64,000 nt of DNA from contig NZ_PHUJ01000003.1 of the NCBI RefSeq assembly GCF_002813375.1, positions 186,001 to 250,000 on the forward strand, read 5' to 3'. Under the pieces are notes generated by a model. It saw only the letters and a program-made list of their open reading frames with translations, was not told where the DNA came from and did not search any database. Below are positions 22,079 through 29,729 of this stretch, one piece after another. This stretch comes from Pseudonocardia alni. Its GTDB lineage: Bacteria; Actinomycetota; Actinomycetes; Mycobacteriales; Pseudonocardiaceae. Made by a program: the position numbers and the translations under genes. Numbering within the stretch: the stretch's first letter is position 1; each line of letters starts with the position of its first letter.

Positions 22079-24429
22079 TGGCCCGCACCAGGACCCCGCG
22101 GGCCCCGCTGGTCCCGCCGCGGCGCGAGGCACCGGCGGAGACGGCAGCCGGGTCGTCGTCGTCCCGGCCGACGCCCTACCGCCGCGAGAACGCACCGCGG
22201 GAGCCGGCCGGCGGAGCCCCGGGTGCCGTCGAGGACGCTTCCGCGACGACGGCGCTGCCCGCGGTGACTCCGTCGCCGGCCGGTGCGGCTCCGGCGCGGG
22301 GCGACGAGCGACCCCCGGTGCGCGCCGCAGACCCGGCGTCGCCCGGTACCGGTCCCGCTGAGCTGTCGCGGCCCGCCGAGCCGTCGTCGCGCTCCGGCAC
22401 GCCGGACCGGGCACGGTCGCGACGGCGGGGACTGCTGCCGCCGCCGGGTGCGGTGACCCGGGCCGAGCCCGCCGCGTCGACGGCGGGTCCCGGTGCCCCG
22501 GACGGTTCCGGTGCTTCCGGTCCTTCCGGGGTGGAGGACACCGTGCAGACGCGACCGCGCACCGGCGCCGACCCGCGCGGCGGCACCGACGCGCAGCACG
22601 GGACCGAGCCGCGCACCGCGGCCGGGGCACGCACCGGAGCCGAGACACGCAACGGCACCGACGCACGCGCCGGGACCGAGCCGCGCGCCGGGGCCCACCG
22701 CACCGCGACCCCGACGTCGCTGCCGACCTCACCCCGCACCGGCACCCCGGCCACGTCCACGACCCCGGTTCAGGGTCCGGCGAACGGCGCGAAGGGCAGG
22801 AACGCTGCGCGCGGCGCGGTGTCGGCCACGACGCCCGTCGGACCGTCGGCGGTCACAAGGACGGCGCCCGTCACCGGCTCGTCGGCCCTGCCCACCCGGT
22901 CCACACCGCCGGGCGCGCCGGCACCGTCCCGCCCGTCCCCGGCCACCTCGGCGATCCCGCCGGTGCCGCCGGTGCCGCCGACGGCGTCCGTGCCCACCCC
23001 CGCACCGGCCCCGCAGCGGTCCCCGGTCGCACCCCCGCGCCCGGCCCCGACGGGGTCCGGCCCGGAGCTGCCGGCCGGGTTCGACGGTCCGGTCCCGCCC
23101 GGGGCGCCCCGGCCGGACCGGACCGCGGCCCCGGCCCCGCCGACCGCCCCCGCGGCCGCACCGAACCCGGCCGCGACACCGGAACCCGTCCCGTCCGGGT
23201 CGGACCGCAACGGCCCCCTGGCGGAGATCGGCGCGACCCTGCGCCGTCGCCGCGCCCCGGTCACCGGAGCCGTGCTGCTCGCGGCCGCGGGCGCCGCGGG
23301 CCTGGCCGTGCTCTTCCCACCACCCGCCGTCGCGACGACGTCGGTGCAGGTCGGCTCGGTCGGCACCGCCGACCCCGGGCCGGCCACCGCCCGCGCGCTC
23401 GCCGCGGCCGGCAGCGCCGCCTTCACCGATCGCGTCGCCCAGCTGACCGGCTCCACCGTCACCGACGTCGCCGGGCGCCTCGTGCTCACCGCACCCGAAC
23501 CGGGTGTGGTCGCCGTCCGCGCCACCGGCACCGACGACGCGAGCGCCACCGCGCTGGCCGACGACGCGGTCACCGCCCTGCGCGAGCGCATCGGCGCCCT
23601 CGACGCCGCCGTCACCACCGGCGGCACCCAGCCGCTGCGCGCCGAGATCGACCGGCGCGCCGCCGACGCCCAGGCCACCGGCAGCTCCGGCACCACCGGG
23701 ACCGACCCGGTCGCCGAGCAGCTCGGCCGGACGCTGGCCGACCGGACCGGGCAGGTCACGGTCGTCGTCGACGGGCCCGCCCCGGTCGTCGCGCCGGGGG
23801 TCCCGACCGCGTGGTGGGTCGGCGGGGCGGCCGGTATCGGCGCCGGTGCGGCGCTGCTGCTGGCCGGTCTCGGGGTGCCCGCGGTCCGCCGCGGCCGCGG
23901 GCTGCTGCCCGAGGCCCACCCCGAGGACCGGCTCCGGGCCCGGCTCGACGTGCCGGTGCTCGCCCCGGGCACCGCCCCGGACGCGGTGCCGCGCCTGGCC
24001 GGTGCCTACCGCGACCTGCTGCGCCACGTCGACTGCCTCACCGTCGTCCAGCTGACCCGCGAGCCCGCCTGCGACGTCGCGTCCGAGCTGGTCAAGGCGG
24101 CCGCACTGGTGGGGGACCGGCGCGAGTACCGCGACCTCACCCCCGGCGCCCCGGCGACGACCGTCGCCCCCGGAGCGCCGGTCGTGCGGGCCCTGCGGGT
24201 CCCGCGGCTCGCGCACGAGGACCTGCGCGCCGTGCGCGACGGCGGGCCGAGCGTGCTCGTCGTCGAGACCGCTGCGACGACCACCGAGGACGTCGTGACG
24301 GCCGTCGCCGCGCTGCGGGCGGTCGGTGCGCCGACGCTGCTCTGCCTGGTCTGGCCGGGACGCCTGCCCCGGGACCCGGCCCGCGTGCCGCTCCCCGCGG
24401 ACGCCCGGACCCGGTCGCAGCACCCGTGA
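22078..24429 (+). CDS. Wzz-like two-helix membrane protein with a long disordered N-terminus
   Basis: 783 residues. Residues 1-385 are low-complexity Pro/Ala/Thr/Ser/Arg sequence and probably disordered, including eight six-residue repeats at 161-208. A basic stretch (LRRRRAP) precedes TM1 (about 392-414). An extracytoplasmic domain follows with the Wzz/YveK-like features TTSVQVGSVG and a late helix (RTLADRTGQVTVVVDGPAPVVAPGVP), then TM2 (about 576-600). The C-terminal 180 residues resemble a degenerate tyrosine-autokinase-type domain with no Walker A. Wzz proteins set polymer length and help export in polysaccharide systems. Here, inside a poly-amino-acid cluster, the same role is my inference. 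Start overlaps the sbnA stop. Confidence 0.6.
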   Translation: MARTRTPRAPLVPPRREAPAETAAGSSSSRPTPYRRENAPREPAGGAPGAVEDASATTALPAVTPSPAGAAPARGDERPPVRAADPASPGTGPAELSRPAEPSSRSGTPDRARSRRRGLLPPPGAVTRAEPAASTAGPGAPDGSGASGPSGVEDTVQTRPRTGADPRGGTDAQHGTEPRTAAGARTGAETRNGTDARAGTEPRAGAHRTATPTSLPTSPRTGTPATSTTPVQGPANGAKGRNAARGAVSATTPVGPSAVTRTAPVTGSSALPTRSTPPGAPAPSRPSPATSAIPPVPPVPPTASVPTPAPAPQRSPVAPPRPAPTGSGPELPAGFDGPVPPGAPRPDRTAAPAPPTAPAAAPNPAATPEPVPSGSDRNGPLAEIGATLRRRRAPVTGAVLLAAAGAAGLAVLFPPPAVATTSVQVGSVGTADPGPATARALAAAGSAAFTDRVAQLTGSTVTDVAGRLVLTAPEPGVVAVRATGTDDASATALADDAVTALRERIGALDAAVTTGGTQPLRAEIDRRAADAQATGSSGTTGTDPVAEQLGRTLADRTGQVTVVVDGPAPVVAPGVPTAWWVGGAAGIGAGAALLLAGLGVPAVRRGRGLLPEAHPEDRLRARLDVPVLAPGTAPDAVPRLAGAYRDLLRHVDCLTVVQLTREPACDVASELVKAAALVGDRREYRDLTPGAPATTVAPGAPVVRALRVPRLAHEDLRAVRDGGPSVLVVETAATTTEDVVTAVAALRAVGAPTLLCLVWPGRLPRDPARVPLPADARTRSQHP
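22558..22701 (+). repeat. Eight degenerate 18-bp repeats (six-residue units)
   Basis: Residues 161-208 of the Wzz-like protein read as eight consecutive six-residue units of type R-x-G-[AT]-[DE]-x, such as RTGADP, RTGAET and RAGTEP. The units diverge at DNA level, so this is an older expansion. The run alternates Arg with Asp/Glu, unlike the Pro-rich sequence around it. Confidence 0.6.
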
Positions 24430-25526
24430 GGCGGGCCGGGTCGGTCGAGTGCGCCGTCGTCGGGCTGGGTGTGCTCGGCGCGGCGTCGCTGCTCGCGCTG
24501 GTCCGCGCCGGGGTGTCCTGCGTCGGGCTGGAGTCCGGGCGCGTCGGCCACCCCGACGGGGGTTCCGGCGGCGAGACGCGGATCTTCCGCACCGCCGTCG
24601 CGACCGGGCCGGACCACGTCCGCCTGCTCGACCGCAGCCGTGAGCTCTGGACCGGGCTGCCCGGCGCGCCGTTCACCGCCTGCGGCGCGCTCACGCTCGG
24701 CGCCCGCGACGACCCGCGGGTCCGGGCGGTCGCGCTGCCGGGCCGGACCACCGTGCTCGACGCGGCCGCGGCGGCCGTGCGCTGGCCCGCGCACCTGCTC
24801 GGCGCGGACGAGGTGGCCGTGCTCGACCCGGGCGGCGGGCTGCTCGACGCCGGCACCGCCACCCGCGGGCTCGTCGCGGAGGCCCGCCGGGCCGGAGCGG
24901 CCGTCCGGGAGGGCGTCACCGTCCTCGGCATCGGCAGGCGGCGCGGGCGCGGCGTGCTGCACACCGTCGACGGCGAGACCGTCGCCGACAACGTCGTGAT
25001 CGCCACCGGCCACGGCGCCGGTCTCGTCCCGGGCGCCATCGGGATCGAGCAGCGCCGCGTCGTGCTGAGCTGGTTCGGGGTGCGGGACCCCGCCCGGTTC
25101 GCGCCCGCGGTCTTCCCGCCCGGGATCCACACCGCGGCACCGGTGCACACGTTCTTCCCCGCCGTCGACGGCGCCACCGTCAAGATCAACCACCAGCAGC
25201 CGCAGCCCCGCGTCCACTCGCCGGCCGACCACCACCCGTGGGTCGAGGCCGGCTACACCCGGGACTGGGCCGGTGCGGTCGCCGCGCGCCTCGCCGGGAT
25301 GTCCGACCGGCCCGCCCGGCTGGAGTCCTACGTCGAGGGCTACACCCCGACCCGCCGCGGGATCGTCGCGCTCGCCCCGTGGGAGCCGCGCACCGTCGTC
25401 CTCGGCGGGTTCTCCGGGCAGGGCTTCAAGTACGCCCCGGCCGTCGGCGAGCTCGTCGCCGACCTGGTGCGGACCGGCCGGTCCGGGTCGCCGGCGTTCA
25501 CCCCGGCGCTCGCGGCCGGGGGCTGA
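24426..25526 (+). CDS. FAD-dependent amine oxidase of the monomeric sarcosine oxidase family
   Basis: 366 residues. The dinucleotide-binding loop is VVGLGVLGAASLLALVRAGVS; GGSGGETRIFRTA matches the GSSHGDTR-type family motif, and GGFSGQGFKYAPAVGEL is the C-terminal FAD motif. The position where monomeric sarcosine oxidases attach FAD through Cys carries no Cys here (VEGYTPTRRG), so FAD is probably non-covalent. Family members oxidise secondary or primary amines to imines with O2. In this cluster it could tailor the Dap monomer or the polymer. GTGA overlap with the preceding gene ties it to the operon, of which it is the last gene. Confidence 0.8.
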   Translation: MRRAGSVECAVVGLGVLGAASLLALVRAGVSCVGLESGRVGHPDGGSGGETRIFRTAVATGPDHVRLLDRSRELWTGLPGAPFTACGALTLGARDDPRVRAVALPGRTTVLDAAAAAVRWPAHLLGADEVAVLDPGGGLLDAGTATRGLVAEARRAGAAVREGVTVLGIGRRRGRGVLHTVDGETVADNVVIATGHGAGLVPGAIGIEQRRVVLSWFGVRDPARFAPAVFPPGIHTAAPVHTFFPAVDGATVKINHQQPQPRVHSPADHHPWVEAGYTRDWAGAVAARLAGMSDRPARLESYVEGYTPTRRGIVALAPWEPRTVVLGGFSGQGFKYAPAVGELVADLVRTGRSGSPAFTPALAAGG

Positions 25527-25572
25527 GCGGCCCGCTTCCCCGGATCCGCCCCGGGGTGCGATCGTGGGTGCC

Positions 25573-27354
25573 GTGCGAGCGCAGCTGATCTCCCGTGCCG
25601 ACCTCGACTTCCTGCTCCACGACTGGCTGCGGGTGGTCGAGCTCTGCGACCGCGAGCGCTACGCCGAGCACGACCGCGACACCATCGACGCCGTCGTCGA
25701 CCTCGCCGCACAGGTCGCGACCGAGCACTTCGCGCCGCACCGCAAGGTCTCCGACACCCGCGAGCCCGAGTTCGACGGCGAGCGCGTCACGCTCCCCGAC
25801 GAGGTCCGCGCCGCGCTGAAGATGCTGGGCGACACCGGGATCGTCGGCGCCGGGCTCGACGAGCGGGTCGGCGGGATGCAGCTGCCCGCCGTCGTCGTCC
25901 AGGCGTGTTTCGTGTGGCTGCACGCCGGCAACGTCGCCACCGCCGCCTACCCGATGCTCACCGTCGCCGCGGCCAACCTGCTGCTCGCCCACGGCAGCTC
26001 CGAGCAGGTGCAGACGTGGGTGCGCCCGATGGTGGAGGGCCGCTACTTCGGCACGATGTGCCTGTCCGAGCCGCAGGCCGGGTCGTCGCTGGCCGACGTC
26101 ACCACCCGGGCCGAGCCGCGCGACGACGGCACGCACCGGCTCACCGGCACCAAGATGTGGATCTCCGGCGGCGAGCACGAGCTGGGGGAGAACATCGTCC
26201 ACCTCGTGCTGGCGAAGATCCCCGGCGGACCGGCCGGGGTGAAGGGCATCTCGCTGTTCGTGGTGCCCCGGGTGCTGGAGAACGGCGAACGCAACGACAT
26301 CGCCCTCGCCGGGCTCAACCACAAGATGGGCTACCGCGGCACCGTCAACACGGTGCTGAACTTCGGCGAGGGCCGCGCGACCCCGGGCGGGGAGGCGGGC
26401 GCCGTCGGGTACCTGGTGGGGGAGCCGCACACCGGTCTCGCCCAGATGTTCCACATGATGAACGAGGCCCGGGTCGGGGTCGGGGCGGGTGCCACCGCAC
26501 TCGGCTACGCCGGCTACCTGCTGGCCCTCGACCACGCCCGTACGCGCACCCAGGGCCGCCCGGCCGGGGCGAAGGACCCGGCGAGCCCGCAGGTGCCGAT
26601 CGTCGCCCACACCGACGTGCGCCGGATGCTGCTCGCGAGCAAGTCCTACGTGGAGGGTGCGCTCGCGCTGAACCTGTACTGCGGGCGGCTCCTCGACGAG
26701 GAGCGCACGGCGGGGACCGACGAGGAACGCCGCCGGGCGCACCTGCTGCTGGAGGTGCTGACCCGGGTCGCGAAGAGCTGGCCGTCGCAGTGGTGCCTGC
26801 ACGCCAACGACCTCGCCATCCAGATCCACGGCGGCTACGGCTACACCCGCGACCACGACGTCGAGCAGCTCTACCGCGACAACCGGCTCAACCCGATCCA
26901 CGAGGGCACCCACGGCATCCAGGGCCTGGACCTGCTGGGCCGCAAGGTCGTGATGCAGGGCGGCGCCGGGCTGACGCTGCTGCGGGAGACGATCGGGCAG
27001 ACCGTGGAGCGCGGACGCGCGGTCGGCGGGGAACTCGCCGCGCACGCCGACGCCGTCGCGGCGGCCGTGGACCGGGTCGTCGAGGTGACCGGGATCGTGC
27101 ACGGCCAGGACGACCCGGCGCTGGCGGTCGCACACTCCTCGGTCTACCTGGAGGCCGCCGGGCACGTCGTGCTCGCCTGGATCTGGCTGGAGCAGGCGCT
27201 CGCCGCCGAGGGCCGCGACGGCGACCTCTACGAGGGCAAGCGTGCCGCGGCCCGCTACTTCGTGCGCCACGAGCTGCCCCGCACCGGCCCGCAGCTGGAC
27301 CTGCTCGCGTCGCTGGACCGGACCACGCTCGACGTCCGCGACGCCTGGCTCTGA
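25573..27354 (+). CDS. Acyl-CoA dehydrogenase, DmdC/long-form family
   Basis: 593 residues, longer than standard acyl-CoA dehydrogenases (about 380), matching the DmdC (3-methylmercaptopropionyl-CoA dehydrogenase) subgroup with an extra C-terminal helical domain. Motifs: TMCLSEPQAGSSLADV, GTKMWISGGEHELGENIVHLVLAK, IQIHGGYGYTRDHDVEQLYRDNRLNPIHEGTHG with the region of the catalytic Glu, then the C-terminal domain. The substrate may be a sulfur-containing or ordinary fatty acyl-CoA. A TGCGAT hexamer at 25557-25562 sits about 10 nt before this GTG and suggests a leaderless start; an in-frame GTG at 25564 is the alternative. Confidence 0.85.
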   Translation: MRAQLISRADLDFLLHDWLRVVELCDRERYAEHDRDTIDAVVDLAAQVATEHFAPHRKVSDTREPEFDGERVTLPDEVRAALKMLGDTGIVGAGLDERVGGMQLPAVVVQACFVWLHAGNVATAAYPMLTVAAANLLLAHGSSEQVQTWVRPMVEGRYFGTMCLSEPQAGSSLADVTTRAEPRDDGTHRLTGTKMWISGGEHELGENIVHLVLAKIPGGPAGVKGISLFVVPRVLENGERNDIALAGLNHKMGYRGTVNTVLNFGEGRATPGGEAGAVGYLVGEPHTGLAQMFHMMNEARVGVGAGATALGYAGYLLALDHARTRTQGRPAGAKDPASPQVPIVAHTDVRRMLLASKSYVEGALALNLYCGRLLDEERTAGTDEERRRAHLLLEVLTRVAKSWPSQWCLHANDLAIQIHGGYGYTRDHDVEQLYRDNRLNPIHEGTHGIQGLDLLGRKVVMQGGAGLTLLRETIGQTVERGRAVGGELAAHADAVAAAVDRVVEVTGIVHGQDDPALAVAHSSVYLEAAGHVVLAWIWLEQALAAEGRDGDLYEGKRAAARYFVRHELPRTGPQLDLLASLDRTTLDVRDAWL

Positions 27355-27360
27355 CCCTCC

Positions 27361-28389
27361 TCAGCCGGGGAACACCGGGACGCACGCCCCGGTGGCCCGG
27401 CCGTCGGGGTGCAGCAGCCACCCCATCCGCTTGCGGGTCCGCAGGATCACCGAGGTGTCCACGATCTGCGCCTGCGGCAGCGACCGCTCCAGTGCCGACT
27501 GCATCCCGACCAGCTCGCCCAGCGAGTGCGTCCACGCCGTGACCAGAAGGTTCTCCGGCCCGGTGAGCGACAGGCACAGCCGCACCCGCGGATCGGTACG
27601 GACCCGGCGCACCGCGTGCTCGACCGCGGCGGTCGGCAGCCGGATCCACCACGTCACGCAGATCGGCCACCGGGTCAGCAGCTGTGCGACCTCGCAGCGG
27701 AACACCAGTGCCCGCGAGCGCACCAGCGCCGACAGCTGCCGGCGCACCGTCGACGCCGGCCGCCCGACCCGGTCCGCGAGCTCCGCGGCGCTCGCCCGGC
27801 CGTCGGCGCACAGCTCCCGCACCAGCGGCGCGTACACCGGCCCCCGCAGATCGACACCCGCCGCCTGCGGTGTCGTGTCCGCCCGGCGCAGCGCGCGCAC
27901 GGCCGCGACCTGCCGGGTGTCGAGCGCGTCGAGCCGCCACCGGCTGCCCTCCCGGTGCACCCGTGACGCCAGGTGCGTGCGCACCGACGCGACCCCGGCC
28001 ACCCGTCCGATCCGGTCCAGCACCAGCCCCGACAGCTCCGTGAACGACGCCGCGTTCACCGTCAGCAGCAGGTCCCGGCCGCGGGCGGCGTACTCGATGG
28101 TCATCACCGACGGCTCGGAGTCCAGCGCCGCGACGACCCCGGCGAGCCACCCCGGCGCGCAGTCCACCTCGACCAGCGCCACCTGCATGGCGTCCTCGCC
28201 GACCACCGGATAACAGCTGATCCACGCGTGCCCGGACCCCTGCAGGCGGGCCCAGCGCCGGGCCAGCGTCACCGGCGCCGCATCGAGCACCGGGCCGAGC
28301 CCGGCCCAGCTCGCGCGCGGGTGCAGCTGCAGCGCGTGGACGAGCGCGAAGTCGTCCTCGGACAGCGGATGACGGTCGGTTCCGTCCAC
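27361..28389 (-). CDS. Lrp/AsnC family regulator with two tandem AsnC units
   Basis: 342 residues, about twice the usual AsnC length. Unit 1: HTH around LSEDDFALVHALQLHPRASWAGLGPVLD, then a ligand-binding-like domain. Unit 2: HTH at LVRELCADGRASAAELADRVGRPASTVRRQLSALV, then the RAM domain with VWWIRLP-type strands and TGPENLLVTAWTHSLGEL. Such double-length regulators are common in actinobacteria. It is divergent from the M20 amidohydrolase/MHS transporter pair, with a 15-bp palindrome between them, so those genes are the likely targets and the effector is probably an amino acid or N-acyl amino acid. GTG start. Confidence 0.85.
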   Translation of the reverse strand: MDGTDRHPLSEDDFALVHALQLHPRASWAGLGPVLDAAPVTLARRWARLQGSGHAWISCYPVVGEDAMQVALVEVDCAPGWLAGVVAALDSEPSVMTIEYAARGRDLLLTVNAASFTELSGLVLDRIGRVAGVASVRTHLASRVHREGSRWRLDALDTRQVAAVRALRRADTTPQAAGVDLRGPVYAPLVRELCADGRASAAELADRVGRPASTVRRQLSALVRSRALVFRCEVAQLLTRWPICVTWWIRLPTAAVEHAVRRVRTDPRVRLCLSLTGPENLLVTAWTHSLGELVGMQSALERSLPQAQIVDTSVILRTRKRMGWLLHPDGRATGACVPVFPG

Positions 28390-28420
28390 GGGGCCCCCGA
28401 TCCGGATCGGATCCGTCGAT

Positions 28421-28435
28421 GTTACGTGCCGTAAC
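28421..28435. promoter_or_regulatory. Palindrome GTTACG-TGC-CGTAAC, likely AsnC-type operator
   Basis: A perfect 6-bp inverted repeat with a 3-nt centre, 32 nt before the regulator's start and 74 nt before the amidohydrolase start. Lrp/AsnC operators are often AT-centred palindromes of about this size in the divergent promoter, so autoregulation and control of the amidohydrolase operon are plausible. Confidence 0.55.
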
Positions 28436-28508
28436 GCGCGGGCTCCGAGACTCGGGCAGGACCTCCGGCGGGCAGCGTGGCCCGCCGGTACGACCCGAGG
28501 GGACGCTT

Positions 28509-29729
28509 GTGGATCTTCGTGACGACGCCCGGTCGCTGCAGCCGGATCTGGTGCACCTGCGCCGGGAGCTGCACCGTGACCCCGAGGTCGGGCTGGCCCT
28601 GCCCCGGACCCGTGACCGGGTCCTGGCCGCGGTGCAGGGGCTCCCGCTGGAGATCACCGAGGGGACGACGACGACGTCGGTCACCGCCGTCCTGCGCGGC
28701 ACCGCCCCGGGCGCCGGCGCGGACGCCCCGGTGGTCCTGCTGCGCGGCGACATGGACGGTCTCCCGGTCGCCGAGGGCTCCGGCGAGGACTTCGCCGCGC
28801 GGACCGGCACCATGCACGCCTGCGGCCACGACCTGCACACCGCGGCGCTGGCCGGGGCCGCGCGGCTGCTCAGCGCCCACCGCGACCACCTCGCCGGCGA
28901 CGTCGTGTTCATGTTCCAGCCCGGCGAGGAGGGCTTCGACGGCGCGGGCCACATGCTCGCCGAGGGCGTCCTGACCGCCGCCGGACGGCGCGTCGACCAC
29001 GCCTACGGCCTGCACGTGTTCGCCAACCGGATGCCCGCCGGGCTGGTCACGACCCGGCCCGGGGTGTTCCTGTCCGCCTCGCACGCGCTCGACGTCGTCG
29101 TGCACGGGGCGGGCGGCCACGGTTCCAACCCGCACACCGCCCGGGACCCGATCGCCGCGGCCGCGGAGATGATCACCGCCCTACAGACGATGGTGACCCG
29201 CCGCTTCGACATGTTCGACCCGGTCGTGCTGACCGTCGGCGTCGTCGCCGCGGGCACCCGGCGCAACGTCATCCCCGACACCGCCCGCTTCGAGGCGACC
29301 GTGCGCAGCTTCTCCGACGCCCACGCCGCGACGCTGCCGGTGCTGGTCCGCGAGGTCTGCGACGGTGTCGCCGCCGCGCACGGCGTGCGCGCCGAGGTCG
29401 TCTGGACCGACGAGTACCCGCGCACCGTCAACGACGCCGACGAGGCCGGGTTCGCCGCCGGGGTGTGCGCCGAGCTGCTCGGCGAGGACCGGTTCCGGCT
29501 CGCACCGAACCCGGTCAGCGGCTCCGAGGACTTCTCCCGGGTGCTCGCCGCCGTCCCGGGCGCGTTCCTCGGGATGGGCGCCTGCCCACCCGGCGCCGAC
29601 CCCGACACCGCGCCGATGAACCATTCGCCGCTCGCCCGCTTCGACGACGGCGTCCTCGCCGACGCGACCGCGCTGTACGCCGCGCTCGCCACGACACGCC
29701 TCGCCCCGGCCGCGGGGGTGGCGGCATGA
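28509..29729 (+). CDS. M20 family metal-dependent amidohydrolase (hippurate hydrolase-like)
   Basis: 406 residues. Metal-binding motifs of the M20D branch are visible: RGDMDGLPV, the MHACGHDLHTAAL segment with Cys and His ligands, FQPGEEGFDGAGHM with the catalytic Glu, and GGHGSNPHTARDP in the lid domain. Enzymes of this branch release amino acids from N-acyl or N-acetyl conjugates, or carbamoyl groups. GAGGGGA precedes the GTG start. The stop overlaps the start of the MHS transporter by 4 nt (ATGA), suggesting uptake and hydrolysis of one substrate class under the AsnC-type regulator. Confidence 0.88.
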   Translation: MDLRDDARSLQPDLVHLRRELHRDPEVGLALPRTRDRVLAAVQGLPLEITEGTTTTSVTAVLRGTAPGAGADAPVVLLRGDMDGLPVAEGSGEDFAARTGTMHACGHDLHTAALAGAARLLSAHRDHLAGDVVFMFQPGEEGFDGAGHMLAEGVLTAAGRRVDHAYGLHVFANRMPAGLVTTRPGVFLSASHALDVVVHGAGGHGSNPHTARDPIAAAAEMITALQTMVTRRFDMFDPVVLTVGVVAAGTRRNVIPDTARFEATVRSFSDAHAATLPVLVREVCDGVAAAHGVRAEVVWTDEYPRTVNDADEAGFAAGVCAELLGEDRFRLAPNPVSGSEDFSRVLAAVPGAFLGMGACPPGADPDTAPMNHSPLARFDDGVLADATALYAALATTRLAPAAGVAA

